This document shows, piece after piece, positions 1 to 4,986 of a stretch of 6,222 nucleotides of DNA (the stretch's first letter is position 1; each line of letters starts with the position of its first letter). The stretch is from contig QIAI01000358.1 of assembly GCA_003224995.1 (NCBI GenBank), forward strand, positions 1 through 6,222, written 5' to 3'. The stretch is from Acidobacteriota bacterium (GTDB lineage: Bacteria > Acidobacteriota > Terriglobia > Terriglobales > Acidobacteriaceae). The notes under the pieces are model-generated. The model was not told the origin of the DNA, did not search any database, and saw only the letters and a program-made list of their open reading frames with translations. A program made the translations under genes and the position numbers.

Positions 1-673
1 CATTCGCAGGTTTGCGATCGGCGATCTTGAACTGCTCGATCTGAGCCTGCAACGTGGATGTTTTTTCACGCACCGCTTGCCGTTGAGCGAGAACCGCATC
101 CAGTTGTTCCTGCGTGGGACCAGCCTTGAGGGGCAGCTTAGAAACTTTGGCTGATGGAGATGCGGCTTTGCCTGCATCTGCATCCCGGGAGGCATTGGGA
201 TTGGGAGTAAGAGTGGCAGCGGGCGCAGAGTCGGAAGCAGGAAGCGATCCGCGCAGGGCTTCCTGAAGGCGGTCGAGCAAATCTTTCTCGAGGCGACCAT
301 TGGAGGGTAGAGAGCGATATTCAGCGCGCTTCGGATCGGGATCCGCGTACCAAGCGGTAATGATAGCCTCAACGCTTACGGTCGTGGAGGCGCCATTGGC
401 CGGGTTCAGGTGCACCCGGTACTGGTAGTACGGGTGTTCGAAATGCTCGAGTTGATCCGCGGTTGAAGTCACGAAGCCATCCACGATAGGCAACTTGCCG
501 CCACCGAAACCACCGATCTGCTGTAACCCCTTCTGCACGGTCTCGATGGAAACCGCATAGGTCCGATCTATCGTGGCGCTGTTCCCGGTTTGCGACCACG
601 CCAGCTCAGCAACCAGCAAAGAAGAAACCACCAGGAGGGCCATCGCGTGCCGTCTGGAACATCGCGCCCTCAT
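1..673 (-). CDS. Exported coiled-coil protein of unknown function (partial, C-terminus beyond left edge)
   Basis: An open frame runs from ATG at 673 to the left edge with no stop, giving 224 codons of a longer protein. The N-terminus has basic residues followed by a hydrophobic stretch (about residues 11-25, MALLVVSSLLVAEL) and a likely cleavage site near AWSQ, so it is probably exported. Residues about 33-142 form a soluble mixed alpha/beta region ending in RLEKDLLDRLQEAL. Residues 143-183 are an Ala/Pro/Ser-rich linker. From about residue 187 a Gln/Glu-rich heptad-like helix begins (QEQLDAVLAQRQAVREKTS), probably a coiled coil. The start overlaps the upstream gene's stop as ATGA, with a GAGGT Shine-Dalgarno 6 nt upstream, which indicates translational coupling; Met11 is a weaker alternative start. 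I do not recognise the family. The order signal, folded domain, low-complexity linker, coiled coil resembles the upstream SH3 gene, so it may be a distant paralogue, possibly with its own SH3 domain beyond the edge (inference). Confidence 0.8.
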   Translation of the reverse strand, partial: MRARCSRRHAMALLVVSSLLVAELAWSQTGNSATIDRTYAVSIETVQKGLQQIGGFGGGKLPIVDGFVTSTADQLEHFEHPYYQYRVHLNPANGASTTVSVEAIITAWYADPDPKRAEYRSLPSNGRLEKDLLDRLQEALRGSLPASDSAPAATLTPNPNASRDADAGKAASPSAKVSKLPLKAGPTQEQLDAVLAQRQAVREKTSTLQAQIEQFKIADRKPAN

Positions 674-1671
674 GGCTGGACCTCGAGTGATGCATGGGAG
701 ATCCATCCTTCTTTCCCATCCTCGGCCCGCACCTGGTACCAATACGAGCTTTTGGCGAGGACGGTAACTTCCTGTCCTTTCGTCAACGCTTCCACAACCC
801 GGGCGTGGGCGTAAGGCAGCGCCTTTAATTCGGCCCGGTCGGACTTAACCCGGACAAACTCAGAAGTACGAAGCTGGCGGGCTTGCGCTTCCAGCCTGTC
901 GAGATTCGCTGAGTCGGCAGCGAGTAGAGAAGACTGCTCGTCAATGGCGTGCTGCAAGTCTGTGTTCTGAGCCGCATCAACCGTGGTTTGAGCCACAATG
1001 GGCTTTGATACAGGCGGCGCCGGTGGAGGCGGTTCGGAGGTTGTGGTGTCAGCGCGCGAAGAACTCTCCGCCACCGGTGAGAATTGCTGGCCGGCTGCGG
1101 CCTGCGTCTGCAAGAGCTTTCGATCCTTGAGCCGCTTGCCAATCTCACCGAACTCGCAAGTCTCCACGTATCCGTCGGAGGGATGCCCGTGATGGCGGGC
1201 GTTCTCGATGAAAACGGCATCGATGAAGAGCCGCGTCTGATTCGGACCTCGCTCCTGGACGATATATCGGACTGCCACCGTACCGACGTCATTGCTGTTG
1301 AGAAAGTGCGAGGGCGACAGGGCCTTGTTACGAAGCTTGAAGAAGACCTTGCCCGATCCAGTCCAGGCAGGGAACAACGACGATTTCTCGGCAAACTGAG
1401 CCCCGTTGAGTTGTTCCTCGTCACGATATTCAAAGGTGCCCTTAATCGATGGACCGTGAGCCACGTCGCTGACCGCAGTCACTACGTCGTCGAAAGGCGA
1501 ATCGAGATCGATGCTAAAGCTAGCGCCACCGGTATCGCGCGACCGCGAAAAGCACGGAGCGCAGAGAAAGAGAATCAAAAGTGAGGCCCAGCACGCACCG
1601 CGAACTCCGGTGGACTTCAAGACTGAATTCTTCGTACGTGCAACCGGCCCCACAACAACCGCTTCACCCAT
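670..1671 (-). CDS. Exported SH3-domain protein with coiled coil
   Basis: A 333-residue protein. Residues about 26-41 (ACWASLLILFLCAPCFS) are a hydrophobic signal or anchor segment after a long basic N-region. Residues about 50-180 form a folded domain I do not recognise, with the stretches GSGKVFFKLRNKALSPSHF and VRYIVQERGPNQTRLFIDAV. Residues about 190-228 are Ser/Thr/Pro-rich, including a PPPPAPP run. Residues 230-270 are a likely coiled coil (LDRLEAQARQLR). Residues about 272-333 match the bacterial SH3 (SH3b/SH3_3) pattern: an ALPYAHARVVEALTKGQEV strand region, then YWYQVRAEDGKEGWISHASL. Such domains usually bind peptidoglycan or peptide partners in the envelope. The gene follows the cytochrome-porin by 48 bp and overlaps the next gene by 4 bp, so the three are probably co-transcribed. 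No good Shine-Dalgarno precedes the ATG; a TTG at codon 18 (1620-1618) would give a more typical signal peptide and is an alternative start. Presence of the gene is sure; its role is not. Confidence 0.88.
   Translation of the reverse strand: MGEAVVVGPVARTKNSVLKSTGVRGACWASLLILFLCAPCFSRSRDTGGASFSIDLDSPFDDVVTAVSDVAHGPSIKGTFEYRDEEQLNGAQFAEKSSLFPAWTGSGKVFFKLRNKALSPSHFLNSNDVGTVAVRYIVQERGPNQTRLFIDAVFIENARHHGHPSDGYVETCEFGEIGKRLKDRKLLQTQAAAGQQFSPVAESSSRADTTTSEPPPPAPPVSKPIVAQTTVDAAQNTDLQHAIDEQSSLLAADSANLDRLEAQARQLRTSEFVRVKSDRAELKALPYAHARVVEALTKGQEVTVLAKSSYWYQVRAEDGKEGWISHASLEVQP
680..684 (-). promoter_or_regulatory. Ribosome binding site of the partial left-edge gene
   Basis: Read on the minus strand this is GAGGT, 6 nt before the ATG at 673-671. 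It lies inside the end of the upstream coding sequence and supports the start that overlaps the upstream stop by 4 bp. Confidence 0.6.
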
Positions 1672-1688
1672 GAGAAATAGCTTAAACC

Positions 1689-1746
1689 CAAGTGATCAAA
1701 ATCGAAATCAATCATGGCGCTAGTAATCAAAGTCAAAACCAATCAT
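1689..1746 (-). repeat. Near-tandem duplication of the last codons of the cytochrome-porin
   Basis: The last nine codons of the porin (ATG at 1746 to TAG at 1720, encoding MIGFDFDY-stop) are echoed 31 bp downstream by 27 bp starting at ATG 1715, which would read MIDFDFDHL. By eye 22 of 27 bases match, and most differences are codon third positions. The second copy lies in the 48-bp gap before the SH3 gene and is out of frame with it. It has no start signal of its own and is best read as a duplication remnant. Confidence 0.6.
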
Positions 1747-3117
1747 CAGGCTGCGAACCGTCTGATCACTAGTTGTGAGGATGGATGTGTTGCCGGTCTT
1801 GGCCTGTGAATATTCGTTATGGAAAGCGAGGCCGGCTCGGCTGAACATGATTGGATACCAGCGGTATCCGAACGTGAAGCCGTCGACGTTGCCGAGGTTA
1901 GGTGTTGCCGCCAAGGCTGGATTGGCCTGACGGGACATGTGCACGAGCTCGTAGCGGCCGGTGAAAATGAACTGCGGATTGACGGTGTAATGAGCCTCTA
2001 CGAAGCCGCCATTCCAACTCGGTCCCGCGGCGCCCGGGGGCAGTCCGCCGGGATCATTCACGGCGATCCCATTCCCCAGGTAGACATTGTCCTGACCATG
2101 CATGTAGAGGGTTTCGATATCCAGAGCCTTCAGGAACCACCAGCCGTACGCCCCCACCCGCGAGAAGCTGCGATTGCCCTTGCCTTCGACGGGGACTTGG
2201 CCGCTGGTCAGAAAGTAGGTGGGAGTTTGTCCAAAGTATCCAAAGACTCCGACTCGCTGAACACCGAGACCAGAGACCTGGAAACCTTCATTCAGGTTGA
2301 TGAAAGTATCGTAGGTGCGAGCCGTGTTTGGCTGACCACCGGCAAGCAAGCCGGGATTGCCGTCGGTACTACTCAGCAGCGCAATGGAATAGCGGGCGTA
2401 GCTGTTTTTGTTATGTCCGGAAAGCTCGACGCCAATCTGGTTGTCGCCAATTCCGCCAAACGTATTGCTGTCGCCCACCGGCAGGAAATGGTAGTTGAAC
2501 CAGCCGCCGCCCTGGCCGGAGAGAGTCACAAGGCGCTTTTCCGAGAGCAGGCTATCGAGTTCGAACTTGCCCAGCTTAAGGTTGAGCCAAGGGGAGTGCA
2601 GAAGGTTATCGAACCGGACCCAGGCGTTCTCGAAGTGGAAGCCATCGCCTTCAGCCATGGACGGAAGCACCGAGAAAGAAATGTTTTTGTAAAGTGTGCC
2701 GGCAGTCCAGATATCTAATCCAGAGAGATCAAAACCATGTGTGGTCACCGTTTGCTCGGTGCCCGCGGTGGCGCCCGTTGGATCATCGATTTGCACTTTG
2801 GTCTGACTCTCGAGATGCCACTGCGGAGTCACCCGGAAGGTGATGGGCCAATAGGCGGGATTCTGATAAATCGGGGAATCGCGATCGTTGCCGAGTTGGT
2901 ATCCGTTATCTCGGAACTGTTGACCAAAAACGTTCAGGATCGGCCAACCAACATGGCATGCCGAGCAAGGTAGGCCGTACTTGCGGGCAAACGCCGGAAT
3001 GGCGTAACTCGGCTGGCTGGTGAAGACGAGTAGAGACGAAAGAAAGAGCACTACAGTCAGACAAGATCGGAGAACAGACTGACAAAATAACGAGTTCCTG
3101 CGGTAAGAGACTGGCAT
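1720..3117 (-). CDS. Fused monoheme cytochrome c / outer-membrane porin (Cyc2-like)
   Basis: A 465-residue protein. Residues 1-39 are a signal peptide (basic YRRN, hydrophobic LTVVLFLSSLLVF, cleavage after PSYA). The mature N-terminus starts IPAFARKYGLPCSACH, with one CxxCH c-heme motif at residues 51-55, then PILNVFGQQFRDNGYQLG. The PAFAR-x(5)-CxxCH-x(3)-P-x-L-x-x-FG-x-x-F-x-x-x-GY pattern is what I know from Cyc2-type fused cytochrome-porins, in which a small heme domain sits in or at an outer-membrane barrel. The remaining ~380 residues have alternating polar/hydrophobic, aromatic- and Gly-rich strands typical of a barrel (for example WLNLKLGKFELD, RVGVFGYFGQ, FTFGYRWYPI), and the protein ends in FDFDY with the terminal aromatic needed for barrel insertion. 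Length fits Cyc2 (about 400-550). The start at 3117 is preferred to an in-frame ATG at 3321 because it has an AGGAG site 5 nt upstream and begins the signal peptide directly. Fe(II) oxidation is the best-known role of the family, but many homologues are untested, so the substrate is open. Confidence 0.87.
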   Translation of the reverse strand: MPVSYRRNSLFCQSVLRSCLTVVLFLSSLLVFTSQPSYAIPAFARKYGLPCSACHVGWPILNVFGQQFRDNGYQLGNDRDSPIYQNPAYWPITFRVTPQWHLESQTKVQIDDPTGATAGTEQTVTTHGFDLSGLDIWTAGTLYKNISFSVLPSMAEGDGFHFENAWVRFDNLLHSPWLNLKLGKFELDSLLSEKRLVTLSGQGGGWFNYHFLPVGDSNTFGGIGDNQIGVELSGHNKNSYARYSIALLSSTDGNPGLLAGGQPNTARTYDTFINLNEGFQVSGLGVQRVGVFGYFGQTPTYFLTSGQVPVEGKGNRSFSRVGAYGWWFLKALDIETLYMHGQDNVYLGNGIAVNDPGGLPPGAAGPSWNGGFVEAHYTVNPQFIFTGRYELVHMSRQANPALAATPNLGNVDGFTFGYRWYPIMFSRAGLAFHNEYSQAKTGNTSILTTSDQTVRSLMIGFDFDY

Positions 3118-3122
3118 ACGAT

Positions 3123-3127
3123 CTCCT
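3123..3127 (-). promoter_or_regulatory. Ribosome binding site fixing the cytochrome-porin start
   Basis: On the minus strand AGGAG lies 5 nt before the ATG at 3117-3115. It is the strongest Shine-Dalgarno match near any candidate start of this gene and rules in favour of the shorter form over the 68-residue longer reading. Confidence 0.75.
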
Positions 3128-3190
3128 GTTGGGACGCGCTCCGCCTGCAGTGACGCTGACCTAGCTTGAAATGGTTGATACCGCACAGTA

Positions 3191-3207
3191 ATGCCACAGG
3201 ATGGCAT
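3191..3207. promoter_or_regulatory. Perfect 6-5-6 inverted repeat, possible operator
   Basis: ATGCCA-CAGGA-TGGCAT is a perfect two-fold repeat of 6 bp with a 5-bp spacer, 74 bp upstream of the cytochrome-porin start codon. The size and symmetry fit a dimeric regulator site, or a small hairpin in the leader RNA. There is no second copy in the window and no adjacent regulator gene, so the assignment is tentative. Confidence 0.25.
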
Positions 3208-3292
3208 GAGGAAGTGCATAGTTCGGGTCGCAGCTTCTAAAACGATTTTCCACCGTGAAAATTTTGCGACTAAAGACCCCGTAATGGCGCGG

Positions 3293-3321
3293 ATAGTACA
3301 TCGCCTCACGAGGAATTGCAA
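3293..3321 (-). promoter_or_regulatory. Candidate sigma-70-type promoter of the cytochrome-porin operon
   Basis: On the minus strand TTGCAA (3321-3316) is followed after exactly 17 nt by TACTAT (3298-3293), each matching four of six consensus positions. It would give a leader of roughly 170 nt that includes the inverted repeat at 3191-3207. This rests on consensus matching only; acidobacterial promoters are poorly defined. Confidence 0.3.
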
Positions 3322-3340
3322 ATTATTTGTAAAAAAAATA

Positions 3341-3369
3341 GTGACATTCTCTTACATTCATACTATTTT
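3341..3369 (+). promoter_or_regulatory. Candidate sigma-70-type promoter of the heme O synthase gene
   Basis: GTGACA (3341-3346, five of six to TTGACA) is followed after 17 nt by TATTTT (3364-3369, four of six). Transcription would begin near 3376, about 95 nt before the chosen start codon. If this is right, the longest possible start at 3191 lies upstream of the transcript. Confidence 0.3.
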
Positions 3370-3472
3370 GCCGTGGCGTCATCGAAGACGGCGAGGGGTT
3401 ATGCCGTCCGTCACCGGCGGGCAAGGTTGTGGGAGAGGTTTCAAGCCGGCCGCCCAACCACGAAATGAAACT

Positions 3473-4405
3473 ATGAGCGCAGTCTTACCTTTTCCGAGCC
3501 TCGAGCGAATGCGTGCGACTTCCCTGCTTCGTGATTACGCTGAACTCACGAAGCTACGCGTGACGAGCCTGATCGTCATGACCGCCTGGTGCGGATATTT
3601 TTTTGCAGCGGGAAGGGCTGGGATTTCGAGCTGGCACTGGGGTCTGTTTCACTCCTTACTTGGGATTGGCCTGGTCTCGAGCGGCACTGCGGCCCTGAAT
3701 GAAGTAATCGAACGGGACGTCGACGCGCGCATGCGACGGACCGCATTACGTCCGCTGCCAACGGGCCGTATGAGCTTGCTGCACGCATCGCTTGCAGGCG
3801 CGCTGTTGGCTATCGGCGGATCAATCTACTTAGCGGTTCTTACGAATGCGCTCACGGGACTTTTAACCTTCTTGACTGCGCTGGTTTATCTAGCGGTGTA
3901 TACACCGCTGAAGCGGATATCCCCCTTGTGTACGTTCGTGGGCGCGTTTCCGGGAGCGATGCCCGCCGTCCTGGGATGGACGGCGGTCCGCGGCAAAGTC
4001 GAGTGGGACACAATGGTTTTGTTCGCGATTCTGTTTTTGTGGCAGTTCCCGCACTTCTTTTCGATCGCCTGGCTCTACCGGGATGACTATGCCCAGGGTG
4101 GCATTCGCATGCTGCCAGTAGTGGAACCGGAGGGGACTTCGACAGTGCGGCGGATATTGATTTATTCGGTGCTTCTGATCCCGGTGAGTCTCGTGCCGAG
4201 TCTTACGGGAATGGCCGGAAAGATTTATCTGGTGGGAGCGCTCGTGCTGGGATTCAGCTTGCTGGGAATGGGAGCGCGCCTAGCAATCTTAGATCTGCCG
4301 CTGTCCAGCGCGGCCTCAAAAAAGCGAGCTCGGCAATTACTGCTTTCGACCGTCGTGTACCTGCCCATTCTGTTTGCACTGATGATGACCAACTCTCGTC
4401 GATAA
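3473..4405 (+). CDS. ctaB: Protoheme IX farnesyltransferase (heme O synthase)
   Basis: A 310-residue polytopic inner-membrane prenyltransferase of the UbiA superfamily. It transfers the farnesyl group of farnesyl diphosphate to the 2-vinyl group of heme B, making heme O, the heme of bo-type oxidases and the precursor of heme A. Family signatures are all present: the first Asp-rich motif NEVIERDVDARMRRTALRPL (residues 76-95), YTPLKRIS (143-150) followed by GAFPGAMPAVLGW (157-169), and WQFPHFFSIAWLYRDDY (190-206) leading to GGIRMLPVV. About nine membrane segments are visible, the last at 289-306. The ATG at 3473 gives the usual family length but lacks a clear Shine-Dalgarno. The ATG at 3401 (GAGGGG only 2 nt upstream) and the ATG at 3509 are alternatives. 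The gene is divergent from the cytochrome-porin. Usual partners such as ctaA, sco or oxidase subunits are not in the window. The symbol cyoE is also used for this family. Confidence 0.95.
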   Translation: MSAVLPFPSLERMRATSLLRDYAELTKLRVTSLIVMTAWCGYFFAAGRAGISSWHWGLFHSLLGIGLVSSGTAALNEVIERDVDARMRRTALRPLPTGRMSLLHASLAGALLAIGGSIYLAVLTNALTGLLTFLTALVYLAVYTPLKRISPLCTFVGAFPGAMPAVLGWTAVRGKVEWDTMVLFAILFLWQFPHFFSIAWLYRDDYAQGGIRMLPVVEPEGTSTVRRILIYSVLLIPVSLVPSLTGMAGKIYLVGALVLGFSLLGMGARLAILDLPLSSAASKKRARQLLLSTVVYLPILFALMMTNSRR

Positions 4406-4414
4406 GGGCTGCTG

Positions 4415-4552
4415 TAGTGTCCCAGAAATAAATGGCATAAGGAAAATCCTGAGTGAAGAGAACAATTCCTTGAAAACACAAGGTCCCTCCACTCCGCTTC
4501 GCTCCGGTCGGGATGACAGATTTATGGCGCGAATTTGCAGGATAGGACACTA
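4415..4552. mobile_element. MITE-like repeat element, copy 1 (138 bp)
   Basis: The ends are a perfect 8-bp inverted pair, TAGTGTCC at 4415-4422 and GGACACTA at 4545-4552. The interior aligns along its length with the copy at 4780-4986 and includes a 60-bp block (4471-4530) identical to 4836-4895. It has no coding capacity. The outermost TA on both sides could be a duplicated TA target, as made by IS630/Tc1-mariner-type transposases (inference). Copy 1 carries a single GGGATGACAGATTT...AATTTGC unit. Confidence 0.65.
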
Positions 4553-4600
4553 GCAGGATGCGGGAAAAGCCGTGCTTGCAGATGCCAAAAAAGCGAACCT

Positions 4601-4658
4601 CAGGCGCTGAAGCGCAGACCTAATTTCCACGGCATAGCGGCACAACCGAGGTCGTGCC
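4601..4658. repeat. Short hairpin repeats between the two elements
   Basis: GCGC-TGAA-GCGC (4604-4615) is a perfect 4-bp stem with a TGAA loop. GGCACAACC-GA-GGTCGTGCC (4639-4658) is a 9-bp inverted repeat with one mismatch. Both resemble dispersed intergenic motifs that I recall from acidobacterial genomes, of the form CTCAGG...CTGAAG and GGCAC...GTCGTGCC. They may form RNA structures at the 3' ends of the convergent transcripts, but neither has a T-run and I do not call them terminators. Confidence 0.4.
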
Positions 4659-4669
4659 CTTCCCAATGG

Positions 4670-4744
4670 TCCAAACCGGGGACATAGTTGACAACACAGA
4701 CCGGGGACATGGTTGACAAAGCAGACCGGGGACATGGTTGACAC
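4670..4744. repeat. 25-bp motif repeated three times; possible insertion-sequence end remnant
   Basis: Units 4670-4694, 4695-4719 and 4720-4744 share the core ACCGGGGACATGGTTGACA (the first has ATAG for ATGG) at an exact 25-bp period. Read on the minus strand each begins TGTCAACCATGTCCCCGGT. Such TGT-led repeats recall the multiple transposase-binding repeats at ends of IS21- or IS481-type elements (from memory, not checked). No transposase gene or matching opposite end is visible, so it would be a solo end or a decayed remnant. Confidence 0.65.
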
Positions 4745-4779
4745 AGCTCCATCTTCACTTGTTCCGCAGCCTGCAAGTG

Positions 4780-4986
4780 TGGTGTCCAGAGATAAATAAC
4801 ATCCGGAAAATCCTGAGCGAAGAGAACCGGTCGTTTGAAAACACAAGGTCCCTCCACTCCGCTTCGCTCCGGTCGGGATGACAGATTTATGGCGCTAATT
4901 TGCGCGCTCGGGATGACAGATTTGTGCCGCGAGTTTGCGGGATCGAGATGACAGACTATGACGCGAATTTGCGGAACAGGACACTA
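4780..4986. mobile_element. MITE-like repeat element, copy 2 (207 bp, expanded)
   Basis: This is the same element as at 4415-4552 in the same orientation. Its left end has one mismatch (TGGTGTCC, 4780-4787) and its right end is intact (GGACACTA, 4979-4986). It is 69 bp longer because the internal 35-bp unit is present three times rather than once. The right terminus overlaps the last codon (stop) of the RND pump gene. Confidence 0.65.
4873..4977. repeat. 35-bp tandem repeat, three copies
   Basis: Units start at 4873, 4908 and 4943, each beginning TCGGGATGACAG or TCGAGATGACAG and ending in an (A/G)ATTTGCG-like or AGTTTGCG-like segment. The first two are closest; the third has diverged (GACAGACTATGACGCG). 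The equivalent place in the other element, from 4508, has one unit, so this is an internal expansion. Confidence 0.75.

Larger units (their letters stand above)
3118..3472. promoter_or_regulatory. Divergent intergenic control region
   Basis: This 355-bp stretch separates the start codons of the cytochrome-porin (minus) and heme O synthase (plus). Its central part (about 3235-3370) is clearly AT-richer than the flanks and contains an eight-A run near 3331-3338. In-frame upstream extensions of both genes cross it, but these translate to unconvincing sequence without a signal peptide or family match. It therefore most likely holds the promoters and leaders of both genes; the individual candidates are listed separately. 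I see no tRNA, riboswitch or terminator-like hairpin in it. Confidence 0.6.
4406..4983. other. Repeat-filled region between convergent genes
   Basis: No credible gene lies between the ends of heme O synthase and the RND pump. The open frames here are translations of repeats: they lack ribosome binding sites and overlap each other on the minus strand. The content is two MITE-like elements (4415-4552 and 4780-4986) in the same orientation, two small hairpin repeats, and a triple 25-bp repeat. I see no classic GC-stem plus T-run terminator for either convergent gene. Confidence 0.75.

Noticed and set aside
1549..1563. Lipoprotein signal (lipobox) in the SH3 protein at FLC or APC
   Set aside because: The residue before each Cys is Leu or Pro, which does not fit the small residue required in a lipobox.
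1084..1584. Open frame of 166 codons on the plus strand antisense to the SH3-domain gene
   Set aside because: It is a shadow of a high-GC coding sequence; the minus-strand product has a coherent signal, linker and SH3 domain.
1819..2718. Long open frame (299 codons) on the plus strand antisense to the cytochrome-porin
   Set aside because: It lies wholly inside the porin gene, has no recognisable domain or ribosome binding site, and the opposite strand shows a clear signal peptide, heme motif and barrel.
3202..3218. Sigma-54-like promoter TGGCAT...GTGCA
   Set aside because: The GG and GC elements are 11 nt apart rather than the strictly required 10, and no sigma-54 activator is nearby.
3118..3321. 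N-terminal extension of the cytochrome-porin to an ATG at 3321
   Set aside because: It would bury the signal peptide behind 68 residues and ignores the AGGAG site just before the ATG at 3117.
3191..3472. N-terminal extension of heme O synthase to an ATG at 3191
   Set aside because: It adds 94 residues without family similarity, crosses the AT-rich promoter region, and exceeds the normal family length of about 300.
4738..4766. Promoter starting from the TTGACA in the 25-bp repeats
   Set aside because: No -10-like hexamer lies about 17 nt downstream of any of the three TTGACA copies.
4254..4857. Several minus-strand open frames of 84-98 codons over the repeat region
   Set aside because: They are translations of the repeat elements and of ctaB antisense, overlap each other in different frames, and have no supporting start signals. 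Proteins of this type are common mis-annotations of repeats.
4670..4977. CRISPR array
   Set aside because: Both the 25-bp and 35-bp units are contiguous tandem repeats with no unique spacers, and there are no cas genes.
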